NCBI GenBank assembly: GCA_038135065.1
Contig: JAYPWI010000016.1
Span: 14,273-78,272 of the forward strand
DNA: 64,000 bases
Direction: 5' to 3'
Source of the DNA: JAYPWI01 sp038135065
GTDB lineage: Bacteria > Actinomycetota > Acidimicrobiia > Acidimicrobiales > Poriferisodalaceae
Positions 34,881 through 42,997 of this stretch are shown piece after piece. Below the pieces are notes generated by a model. That model worked only from the letters and a program-made list of their open reading frames with translations. It was not told the DNA's origin and did not search any database. Every line of letters starts with the position of its first letter. Positions within the stretch are counted from its first letter, which is position 1. The translations under genes were made by a program, and so were the position numbers.

Positions 34881-36119
34881 TCAGCCCAGGAGGGCGTCGA
34901 GGTGGGGGTTGCGGAAGCGCCGGTCGGGGTCGAGGCGATGGGCCAGATCGGCGAAGTCATCGAAGCGGTCGTACGCACCGCTGACGTCGCTCGGAGCCAT
35001 CCCGTAGAGCTTCCCCCAGTGGGGAACGGCGCCGAAGGGGGACAACGCGTCCTCGATGGCGGCGTGGGTCGCGTCGAGCCCGACCGCGTTGATGCGCCAG
35101 GAGAAATGAATGGCCAGAGCGTCCTGTCGGAACGGGCTGAGCCATGCGTCGTCGGCGGCCACCGTGCGGATCTCGCCCATCCGGATCACCGGAGCCAGGA
35201 GTTCGGCCAGCTCTGCGACAGCGGCCAGCGCGTCGGGGCCATGGGATCGAGGCACGAAGTACTCGGTCTGCAGTTCGACGGCGGGAGGCAGATCGTAGGA
35301 CGGGTCGATGTGGGGCAGGCGTTCGTGCCACGGACCGGGCTGGAGGAGTTGGGCCGTGTTGCGGCCCAGGGCGTCCTCCCCACTCGGCGCCAGGGCCACG
35401 GTGGCTGCAGTGGCCCCGTCGAGGTCGACGGGACTCGGGGTCTGGCCCCCGTCGAGGCGGTGTTTGAACCACACCTGGTTGATGGTGCCGTGCTGCCAGT
35501 CGGTGAACAGGGACACGCTGTAGGTCCGGCCCATGATCTGGTCGAGCCGCTCGATGGCCAGGGGGATGGGCAGGTCCAGGTACAGCTCCTGGGCCACGTC
35601 GTAGGTCGGTTGGACCGACAGCTCGACGGCGGTGACGATGCCCAGGGCCCCGAGGTGGACGACGACCCCGCCGAAGTCCCGGTCCCCGCGCTCGTAGCGG
35701 TGGGCTCGGCCCCGGCTGTCGACCAGCTCGATCGCCTCGATGGCCGTGTGGAGCGCGCCGTTGCCGTCGCCGGAGCCGTGGGTGCCGGTGCCGCATGCCC
35801 CCATCACCGAGAAGTGAGGAATCGACGGCAGGTTGTGCAGGGCCAGGCCAGCTCGGTGCAGGGCATCGCTCAACACGTGGTAGCGGATGCCCCCACCGGC
35901 CCGCACCCTGGTGGCATCGAGCACGGTTACCCCGTCGAGTCCGTCGGTGGCGATCATCACCCCCGTCGTGTCGGCCAGGGTGTTGAAGCTGTGGGCGGTG
36001 CCGACCACCCCGACCACCGGGTGACCGGTCACCACCTCTGCGACCTCGTCGGCGCTGGTCGGGCGCACGACCGAGAGGGAAGCGAAGTCGACATTGCGAG
36101 ACCAGTTCTGTGCGGCCAT
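34881..36119 (-). CDS. FAD-linked sugar-lactone oxidase-like protein (ALO/GULO family)
   Basis: A 412-residue VAO/PCMH-type flavoprotein: VVGVVGTAHSFNTLADTTG (FAD-binding strand-loop) near residue 35, ALHNLPSIPHFSVMGACGTGTHGSG near residue 90, the conserved HLGALGIVTAVELSV, and a C-terminal ALO-type domain ending RRFRNPHLDALLG. This matches D-arabinono-1,4-lactone and L-gulono-1,4-lactone oxidases and xylitol/alditol oxidases. Residue His in GTHG sits where covalent or tight FAD contacts occur in the family. Substrate unknown; divergent from a ProA-like gene. Confidence 0.85.
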   Translation of the reverse strand: MAAQNWSRNVDFASLSVVRPTSADEVAEVVTGHPVVGVVGTAHSFNTLADTTGVMIATDGLDGVTVLDATRVRAGGGIRYHVLSDALHRAGLALHNLPSIPHFSVMGACGTGTHGSGDGNGALHTAIEAIELVDSRGRAHRYERGDRDFGGVVVHLGALGIVTAVELSVQPTYDVAQELYLDLPIPLAIERLDQIMGRTYSVSLFTDWQHGTINQVWFKHRLDGGQTPSPVDLDGATAATVALAPSGEDALGRNTAQLLQPGPWHERLPHIDPSYDLPPAVELQTEYFVPRSHGPDALAAVAELAELLAPVIRMGEIRTVAADDAWLSPFRQDALAIHFSWRINAVGLDATHAAIEDALSPFGAVPHWGKLYGMAPSDVSGAYDRFDDFADLAHRLDPDRRFRNPHLDALLG

Positions 36120-36154
36120 GGAGCGATTCTGCCCGATCCGGACTGCCTCCGGGA

Positions 36155-36160
36155 TACTCT
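36155..36160 (+). promoter_or_regulatory. Candidate -10 box, leaderless start of the ProA-like gene
   Basis: TACTCT is followed by seven bases and the ATG at 36168. There is no ribosome binding site upstream. Confidence 0.35.
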
Positions 36161-36167
36161 CGTCCCG

Positions 36168-37667
36168 ATGGAGCGACGCCTCGAACGGCTGCAGGCCGGC
36201 ATGCCCCTGGTGTTCGGTGGGGACCGGGTCGTCGAGGTGTCGCCCGAGCTGGCCGAGGCCTTCGAACCCGGTGACCGACTGATCGTCGTTCAGTCCACGG
36301 GGGATCTGATCCACATCCCGTTCGACGACTGGACCACTGCCCGGGACGCTGTCGGCCGAGCCCACGCAGCCTTCGGCGAGATGGGCTCCGTCACAGACGA
36401 ACAGATCACCGCCTTTTTCGAACACTTCGCTGCCGGCCTCGCTGACGACGAGGTCTTCGCGCCGGTCGCCGAGGCCAATCGCCGCGATGTTGCCGACGCA
36501 TCATCCCGCGGGCGATCGACCACCCGTCTCGTCCTGAGCGACTCCATGCGACGGGACATGGTCGAGGGTCTGGCCATGTGGGCCCGGACACCGTCCGGTC
36601 GGGGCGAGGTCGTCGGTCTGGTGGAGCACGAGGGCTGGGAACTTCGTCAGGTGAGGGCCGGCCTGGGGGTCGTGGGGTTCGTGTTCGAGGGCCGTCCCAA
36701 CGTCTTTGCCGACGCGGTCGGTGTGCTGCGGTCCGGCAACACCGTGGTCTTCCGTATCGGGTCGGACGCGTTGTCCACGGCGACGGCCATGGTCGACAGT
36801 GTGCTCGCCCCGGCACTTGCCGCGGCGGGCCTTCCCCCTGGTGCTGCCACCCTCGTCGCCTCGCCGTCGAGGGCGGCCGGACATGCCATGTTCTCCGATG
36901 AGCGCCTGGCCCTGGCGGTGGCTCGGGGGAGCGGGGAGGCTGTGGCCCAACTCGGTGCCGTCGCCCGCCAGGTCGGTACCCCGGTCAGCCTCCACGGCAC
37001 CGGAGGAGCCTGGATCGTGGCCGGGCCCGGGGCTGACCCCGAGCGTCTGCATGCTGCGGTGGTGCACTCCCTGGACCGGAAGGTCTGCAATACCCTCAAC
37101 ACGCTGTGTCTCACCGCAGATCGGGTGCCCGAGTTGCTCCCGGTGGTTCTGTCTGCCCTCGAAGAAGCCGGCCGACGGCGGGATGCTCCGGCCAAGCTGC
37201 ACGTGCTGGCCGGCCACGAGCACCTGATCCCGGCGGACTGGTTCGACGATGCTCCCGTCGTGCGCGCCTCGGGTGTCTCGGTCGAGCCCCGGTGTGCGGT
37301 GCTGGACCCCGGCCACTTGGGGCACGAGTGGGAGTGGGAGGCGTCGCCCGAAGTGTCGCTGGTCGTGGTCGACTCGGTGGATGACGCCGTCGAGCAGTTC
37401 AATGAGCACTCGCCGCAGTTCGTGGCGTCGCTGATCGATGACGACGATGGGCGCCAGCAACGCTTCTTCGACATGGTGAACGCTCCGTTCGTGTGTGACG
37501 GGTTCACCCGCTGGGTCGACGGGCAGTATGCGCTGCGGACTCCTGAGCTGGGTCTCTCCAACTGGCAGTTCGGGCGACTGTTCGGACGGGGAGGGGTGTT
37601 GTCGGGGGACTCGGTGTTTACCGTCCGGACCCGGGTCGCTCAGCGTGACCCCGAGCTCCACCGTTGA
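36168..37667 (+). CDS. Glutamate-5-semialdehyde dehydrogenase (ProA)-like aldehyde dehydrogenase
   Basis: A 499-residue ALDH-fold protein. The C-terminal 400 residues match the ProA type: GVVGFVFEGRPNVFADAVGVLRSGNTVVFRIG, LHGTGGAWIVAGP, and the active-site Cys in RKVCNTLNTLCL. ProA is usually about 420 residues; this protein has about 80 more at the N-terminus, predicted to be a mixed helical region. No proB is adjacent, so it is probably a paralogue that reduces another acyl-phosphate or oxidises another semialdehyde. Its stop overlaps the TTG start of the DHA2 exporter gene. Confidence 0.8.
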   Translation: MERRLERLQAGMPLVFGGDRVVEVSPELAEAFEPGDRLIVVQSTGDLIHIPFDDWTTARDAVGRAHAAFGEMGSVTDEQITAFFEHFAAGLADDEVFAPVAEANRRDVADASSRGRSTTRLVLSDSMRRDMVEGLAMWARTPSGRGEVVGLVEHEGWELRQVRAGLGVVGFVFEGRPNVFADAVGVLRSGNTVVFRIGSDALSTATAMVDSVLAPALAAAGLPPGAATLVASPSRAAGHAMFSDERLALAVARGSGEAVAQLGAVARQVGTPVSLHGTGGAWIVAGPGADPERLHAAVVHSLDRKVCNTLNTLCLTADRVPELLPVVLSALEEAGRRRDAPAKLHVLAGHEHLIPADWFDDAPVVRASGVSVEPRCAVLDPGHLGHEWEWEASPEVSLVVVDSVDDAVEQFNEHSPQFVASLIDDDDGRQQRFFDMVNAPFVCDGFTRWVDGQYALRTPELGLSNWQFGRLFGRGGVLSGDSVFTVRTRVAQRDPELHR

Positions 37668-39097
37668 CCGGTCCGATCGCAGCGGGAGCGCCGGCTCCTC
37701 CCATCATCGAGCGGCGGGCGTGGCTGGCGTTGGGGGTGGCCACCCTCGTCACCTTCTTGATCGTTATCGACATCACGGCGGTCAACATCGCCTTCCCGTC
37801 GATGGCTCAGGATCTCGCCACCTCCCGCTCGGCCCTGAGTTGGGTGGTGTCGGGCTACAACATCACGGTCGGTGCCCTGTTGCTGGTGAGCGGTCGGCTC
37901 GCCGACAGCCGGGGACGTCGGGCCATGTTCATGCCAGGGGTGGCCCTGTTCATGGCAGGGTCGGCCCTGTCGGGCCTCGCTCCCACCGTGGCCCTGTTGA
38001 TCGGGGCCCGAGTAGTGCAGGCCATCGGCGGGGCGATCACCATGTCATCGGCCATGGCCGTGGTGCTGCCCGACTTTCCACCGGCCCGTCGGAGCACGGC
38101 CGTCGGGGTGATGGGAGCCACTGGCGGGTTGGGTGCGGTAGCGGGCCCCTTGCTCGGGTCGGTGTTGATCGGCGCCTTGTCCTGGCGAGCCATCTTCCTC
38201 ATCAACGTGCCTGTCTGTGTGCTGGTGCTGGTGCTGGCCCCCCGCTTGCTTCGCGAATCGCGCGACCCCTCGGCCACCGGCCGGGTCGATCTCCTGGGCA
38301 TGGTCATCGGCACGGCTGCGGTGGGGCTCGTCATGTTCGGGGTGGTGCAGAGCGAGACCTGGGGGCGCACCGACTGGCGCATCGTGGTCGTCGTGGTGGT
38401 GGGCATCGCTCTGTTTCCCCTGTTGGTGGTCCGCTGTCGACGTCACCCCGAGCCGTTGGTGAACCTGTCCCTGTTCGGGTTCCGCTCGTTCGCGAGCACG
38501 AACCTCAGCGTCGTGTTCTACGGCCTGGCCTTCACGGCCGGCGGTCTCGTCAACTCCCTGGTGCTCCAAGACCTGTGGGGCCAGTCGATCACAACGACCG
38601 GTCTGGCATTCGCCCCGGGCCCCTTGCTGGCCGCAGCGCTCTCGCCGGTGTCTGGGTCGATGGCCGACCGCTTCGGCCACCGTTGGGTGCTCGGCGCCGG
38701 GTCACTCGTCCTGGCGGCTGTGTACGGAACGTTCGCCGTGGTGCTGGGGGCTGAACCCCGAGTCTGGTCGGTGTTCGTTCCCCTGAGTCTGCTGGCCGGG
38801 GTGGGCGTTGGCCTCACGGTGGCCACCTGGACGGGGGCCGGGCTGTCGGACGTGCCACCGGCCAACTTCGGGGTAGCGGGTGCCACCTTCAACACGGTTC
38901 GCCAGATGGCATACGCCCTCGGCATCAGCATCACCGTGACCCTGATCGCTCTCGGAGACGGTCCCCAAGACCCCTCGGGGTATCGGTGGGCGTGGTGGTG
39001 GATCACTGCGTGCTTTGCCCTGTGTGCAGTGGTGGTCGTGGCCACCTTCCCAGCTGGGAACAGCGCGAGTCGAGCCGGCCGCGGATCAGCGACGTGA
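37664..39097 (+). CDS. MFS transporter, DHA2 (EmrB/QacA) family
   Basis: A 477-residue integral membrane drug:proton antiporter-like protein with about 14 predicted helices: WLALGVATLVTFLIVIDITAVNIAFPSM (motif D1-like) in TM1, LLLVSGRLADSRGRR (motif A), motif C-like GATGGLGAVAGPLLGS. The start TTG at 37664 overlaps the preceding TGA, suggesting coupling to the ProA-like gene. It exports an unknown small molecule; a GntR regulator follows. Confidence 0.9.
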   Translation: MTGPIAAGAPAPPIIERRAWLALGVATLVTFLIVIDITAVNIAFPSMAQDLATSRSALSWVVSGYNITVGALLLVSGRLADSRGRRAMFMPGVALFMAGSALSGLAPTVALLIGARVVQAIGGAITMSSAMAVVLPDFPPARRSTAVGVMGATGGLGAVAGPLLGSVLIGALSWRAIFLINVPVCVLVLVLAPRLLRESRDPSATGRVDLLGMVIGTAAVGLVMFGVVQSETWGRTDWRIVVVVVVGIALFPLLVVRCRRHPEPLVNLSLFGFRSFASTNLSVVFYGLAFTAGGLVNSLVLQDLWGQSITTTGLAFAPGPLLAAALSPVSGSMADRFGHRWVLGAGSLVLAAVYGTFAVVLGAEPRVWSVFVPLSLLAGVGVGLTVATWTGAGLSDVPPANFGVAGATFNTVRQMAYALGISITVTLIALGDGPQDPSGYRWAWWWITACFALCAVVVVATFPAGNSASRAGRGSAT

Positions 39098-39179
39098 CGA
39101 AGTGGTCGGGGTCCAACCTCGGGGGCCGAGGGCAGTGGCGACTACGATCCGTCAGGGGAATCGTGGGGAGGGTGAGGTC

Positions 39180-39938
39180 GTGACCTTCGTCGAACTTGAT
39201 CGAGGCAGCCCCATGCCGTTGTGGGCGCAGCTCGAGGCAGATCTGCGTCGCCGGCTGTCCGATGGCGAGTTCAACGAAGCATTTCCGACGGACCTCGAGT
39301 TGACCACGACCTATGGCGTCAGTCGCCACACCGTCCGGGAGGCAATCCGACACCTCAACCAATCCGGTGTGCTGCAGCGGCAGCGTGGGCGCGGCACCGT
39401 GGTCAATCGGGCCGAGTTCGAGCAGTCGCTGGGAACGTTGTACAGCCTGTTCCAGTCGGTGGAAGCGACCGGGGTCCACCAGACCAGCGAGGTGCTCGCT
39501 CTCGAAGTGGTGACCGACGCCGACGCTGCGAGTCGGCTCGAGGTCGATCCCGATGCCGAGCTGGTGTTGTTGGCCCGCCTGCGCCTGGCCGGTGGGTCGC
39601 CCCTTGCCGTTGACCGGGCCTGGTTGCCCGCCTCGTTCGCCCGCCCCCTGCTGGGGATCGACTGGAGCCATACTGCGCTGTACCACGAGCTCGAGCGCAT
39701 CGGGGCTCCGGTTCCCAATCAGGGCCAGGAGCGCCTGACCCCGGTCGTGCCGGGCCCGGCGGACCGGCAACTGCTGGGACTGGGACGGGGAAGGGCCGCC
39801 TTCTTCCTCGAACGGACGGGCACCCGAGACGGGCGGATCGTGGAGTGGCGCACCACGGTGATCCGGGGCGATCGGTACCAGTTCGTGTCCGACTGGTCGA
39901 CTGGCGGTCGGGCCGAGTTGCGTCCCTCGGCGAGCTGA
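39180..39938 (+). CDS. GntR family transcriptional regulator (HutC/UTRA type)
   Basis: A 252-residue regulator: N-terminal winged helix-turn-helix (PMPLWAQLEADLRRRLSDGEF then LELTTTYGVSRHTVREAIRHLNQSGVLQRQRGRGTVV, residues 10-75) and a C-terminal UTRA effector-binding domain (ALEVVTDADAASRLEV through AFFLERTGTRDGRIVEWRTTVIRGDRYQF). The GTG at 39180 follows GGGGAGGGTGAGG. It lies 157 bases upstream of the sulfur locus in the same direction and could control it, or itself. The ligand is unknown. Confidence 0.9.
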   Translation: MTFVELDRGSPMPLWAQLEADLRRRLSDGEFNEAFPTDLELTTTYGVSRHTVREAIRHLNQSGVLQRQRGRGTVVNRAEFEQSLGTLYSLFQSVEATGVHQTSEVLALEVVTDADAASRLEVDPDAELVLLARLRLAGGSPLAVDRAWLPASFARPLLGIDWSHTALYHELERIGAPVPNQGQERLTPVVPGPADRQLLGLGRGRAAFFLERTGTRDGRIVEWRTTVIRGDRYQFVSDWSTGGRAELRPSAS

Positions 39939-39961
39939 CTGGGGCTGCCGCGACCAGGTCC

Positions 39962-39990
39962 TTGCCCCCGGACCTAAATGACCGTACAAT
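39962..39990 (+). promoter_or_regulatory. Promoter of the first CstB-like operon, sharing a block with 47560-47588
   Basis: TTGCCC (39962-39967), a 17-base spacer and TACAAT (39985-39990) form a good sigma-70-type promoter. The spacer end plus -10 reads AATGACCGTACAAT. The promoter of the SulP gene has AATGTCCGTACATT in the same place, which suggests a common regulator. The transcript would have about 100 bases before the GTG at 40096. Confidence 0.6.
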
Positions 39991-40095
39991 TGATGAGCAT
40001 CGGCCCGGCGAGCCGTATCGACGGGCCGCACCGGGGAAGGGACCGCCGTCGCGGCGGTGGTCCCGATCGTCATCACATGTCACGGGGGTAGCAGC

Positions 40096-41487
40096 GTGAT
40101 CTTCGAACAGCACTACTTGGACTGTCTGTCCCAGGCGTCGTATTTCATCGGCGACGAGTCGACCGGTCGGGCTGTGGTGGTGGACCCACGACGGGACATC
40201 CAGCCCTACCTCGAGAGCGCCGACGAGCACGGCATGACCATCGAGATGGTCATCGAGACCCACTTCCATGCCGACTTCTTGTCAGGTCATCTCGAACTAG
40301 CCGCCGCAACAGGGGCAACCATCTGCTACGGATCGGTGGCCGAAACCGAGTTCGAATCCAGGGGACTGTCCGACGGCGAACGAATCAGCCTCGGCGAGGT
40401 CGAGCTGGAAGTCCTGCATACGCCGGGCCACACCCCCGAGTCGATCTCGGTCGTGGTCTACGAGCGGGCCGGGGACGAGGTGCCCTACGGGGTGCTCACC
40501 GGGGATTGCCTCTTCGTTGGTGACGTCGGGCGACCCGACCTGCTGTCGAGCCGGGGGGTGACCAGTGAGGATCTTGCCTCGGACCTGTTCGACTCCCTGC
40601 GGGGCAAGCTCATGACCCTGCCCGGCCCGACCCGGGTCTACCCGGCCCACGGAGCGGGATCGGCATGTGGGAAGAACCTCTCGACCGACACCTGGTCGAC
40701 GATCGCCGATCAACTGGCCAGCAACTACGCCCTAGCCGACATGACCCGGGAGGAGTTCGTGGGCGTGGTGACCGAGGGCCAGACCGCGCCCCCCGCCTAC
40801 TTCTCCTACGACGCCAGCCTCAATCGGGAGAACCGTCCCCTCCTCGACGAGGAGCAGGTTCCTGATCCGTTGGACATGGCCGATGTGCTGCGTTGGCAGC
40901 GGCGGGGAGCCGTGGTGCTCGACACCCGGGACCCGGTCGAGTTCGCGCGGGGCCACCTGGTCGGGTCGGTCAACATCGGCATGTCGGGTCGGTACGCCGA
41001 GTTCGCCGGAGGCGTCATCCAACCCGGTGCTCCCATCGTGCTGGTCACCGACGAGGGGACTGAGCGGGAGGCCAAGAATCGGCTGGCCCGCATCGGCTTC
41101 GACCGGGTGGTGGGCTACCTGGCCGACCCGATGACGGCCATGGCCGATCATTCCGAGGAGGTGGGCCGCAGCTCGCGTGTCGATGTGGCTGAACTTGCTC
41201 GAGCCCGGAATGACATTCCCGATCTCCAACTCGTCGACATCCGACAGCCCGGGGAGACGGCGAACGGGATCATCGACGGGGCGATCGAGATTCCCCTCAC
41301 CCAACTCAACGCCCGGCTGCCATCGCTCGACGCAGCCAAGCCGACGATCGTGTACTGCGCCGGCGGCTTCCGGTCGTCGATCGCCGCCTCACGGATGGCC
41401 GCCGAGGGATTCACCGATGTGTCGGACCTGCTGGGCGGGTACGGGGCATGGGAGGCGCGGGGTGCAGCAGCGGAGCAGCCGGCATGA
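40096..41487 (+). CDS. CstB-like persulfide dioxygenase-rhodanese fusion (copy 1)
   Basis: A 463-residue three-domain protein. Residues 1-250 form an ETHE1-like metallo-beta-lactamase persulfide dioxygenase with iron ligands in THFHADFLSGH (His56, His58, Asp60) and later HTPGHTPES and PAHGAGSACGK. A rhodanese fold without Cys follows (VLDTRDPVEFARGHLVGSVNIG), then an active rhodanese with Cys421 in YCAGGFRSS. This order equals CstB of staphylococci, which turns persulfides into sulfite and thiosulfate. The GTG at 40096 aligns with the start of the second copy at 49332; the longer start at 40057 is rejected. Its stop overlaps the next gene as ATGA. Confidence 0.9.
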   Translation: MIFEQHYLDCLSQASYFIGDESTGRAVVVDPRRDIQPYLESADEHGMTIEMVIETHFHADFLSGHLELAAATGATICYGSVAETEFESRGLSDGERISLGEVELEVLHTPGHTPESISVVVYERAGDEVPYGVLTGDCLFVGDVGRPDLLSSRGVTSEDLASDLFDSLRGKLMTLPGPTRVYPAHGAGSACGKNLSTDTWSTIADQLASNYALADMTREEFVGVVTEGQTAPPAYFSYDASLNRENRPLLDEEQVPDPLDMADVLRWQRRGAVVLDTRDPVEFARGHLVGSVNIGMSGRYAEFAGGVIQPGAPIVLVTDEGTEREAKNRLARIGFDRVVGYLADPMTAMADHSEEVGRSSRVDVAELARARNDIPDLQLVDIRQPGETANGIIDGAIEIPLTQLNARLPSLDAAKPTIVYCAGGFRSSIAASRMAAEGFTDVSDLLGGYGAWEARGAAAEQPA

Positions 41488-42987
41488 CCCGCCTCGGGTT
41501 CCTGCTCGACAGCGACAGTTGCATCGGCTGTCACGCCTGCACGGTGGCCTGCAAGAGCGAGCACGATGTTCCCCTCGGGGTCAACCGCACGTGGCTGAAG
41601 TACATCGAGACGGGAAGCTTTCCCGACACGTCGAGACACTTCTCCGTCATGCGCTGCAACCACTGCGATGACGCCCCCTGTATGACCATCTGCCCGACCT
41701 CGGCCCTGTTCAGGGCCGACAACGGGGTGGTCGACTTCGACGACGGCATCTGCATTGGCTGCAAGGGGTGTATGAACGCCTGCCCCTACGACGCGATCTA
41801 CATCAACCCCGAGACCAACACGGCCAANNNNNNNNNNGGTCGAGGTCGGCCTCGAGCCGTCGTGCGTGGTGGTCTGCCCGACCCATGCCATCAAGGTCGT
41901 GGACTTCGACGATCCCGACAGTGAGGCCCGCCGGATCATCGGCCGGGAGGACGTTGCGGTGCGGTCGCCCGAGCAGGGGACCAATCCGAAGGTGTACTAC
42001 CGAGGCGCTCACCAAGCCGCCCTGGATCCGCTCAGGAGTGCGATCCCCTCTGACGGTCTGATCTGGGCCGACACCACACCGTCCCACTCCACGCCCCCCA
42101 TCGGTGACGACCGGGGTGTGGTAGCTCGCACGACCTACACCACCGCCCACCACATGACCTGGAAGGCCAAGGTCTCGGGTTACCTGGTCACCAAGGCCAT
42201 CGCGGCCGGGGTGATGCTGGTCGCCGCCCTCATGGTGCTCCTGGGTCACGCAGGCGAACAGGCGGCGGTCGGGGTGGTGCCCCCGATGATCGCCGGGGGC
42301 TTCCTGGCCGTGACCGGCGCCCTGCTGGTGGCCGATCTCAAGCAGCCCCGACGATTCCACTACCTGTTGACCAAAGGCAACCGGTCGAGCTGGCTCGTCA
42401 AGGGGGCCTACGTGCTGTCCGCCTATGCCCTGGGCCTGGGGCTGTGGTGGTTGGGCGGAATCGGCGGAGCCGACGGCCTGATCACCTGGCTGGCCGTCCC
42501 CGTGGCCGTCCTGGCTGCGGCAACGGCGGGCTACACAGCCTTCCTGTTCGCCCAGTGCGAGGGCCGGGACCTGTGGCAGAGCGAGCTGGTGCTCACCATG
42601 CTGTTGGCCCAGGCCGTCTCCGCCGGAGGGGCCAGCTACCTGCTGTTGGATCTGGTGATGGACGTGCCCGAGGTCGCGGCGGTGCGGTGGGCGACCCTGG
42701 GTGGTATCGCAGCCATGGCCCTCGTGCTGGCCATCGAGCTCAGCGGTCGGCACACCCGCCACGTCGAGATGGCGCTGCATTCGCTGACCAAGGGCTCCTA
42801 CCGGACGCGATTCCTCACTGGCGTCGTGCTCGGCATGGTGGCGCCGGCCGCCGTGCTGATCATCGCCCTGGCCGCCGGTGCGACCAATCCGGTGCTGCCG
42901 GCCCTGGGCGGGCTTGCCGTCCTGGCCGGGATGTGGAGTTACGAGGATGGCTACATCAGGGCCGGGCAATCGGTCCCGTTGTCATAG
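41484..42987 (+). CDS. Fused 4Fe-4S electron-transfer subunit and NrfD-type membrane anchor (SoeBC-like), interrupted by an assembly gap
   Basis: The N-terminal half is a DmsB/SoeB-type ferredoxin subunit with cysteine clusters CIGCHACTVACK, CNHCDDAPCMTICP, CIGCKGCMNACP and, after the gap, CVVVCPTHAI. The C-terminal half is an NrfD-like quinol-interacting membrane protein with about eight helices (TWKAKVSGYLVTKAIAAGVMLVAAL onward). The frame shifts across the ten N (41828-41837). I estimate about 21 real bases there, enough for the missing C-x-x-C-A-H-R segment, which restores one continuous frame. So B and C subunits look fused, about 500 residues in all. It passes electrons between the molybdoenzyme and the quinone pool. 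ATGA overlap with the preceding gene. Confidence 0.8.
41828..41837. other. Assembly gap (ten N)
   Basis: A placeholder run of N inside the Fe-S/NrfD gene. Family comparison suggests that the missing piece encodes part of the fourth cysteine cluster; the gap length shown is not real. Confidence 0.95.
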
Positions 42988-42997
42988 GGAGCTTGTG

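Noticed and set aside
34902..36167. N-terminal extension of the ProA-like frame to 34902 (a 921-codon open frame)
   Set aside because: It runs through the opposite-strand oxidase gene and has no family similarity; the ATG at 36168 fits promoter and fold.
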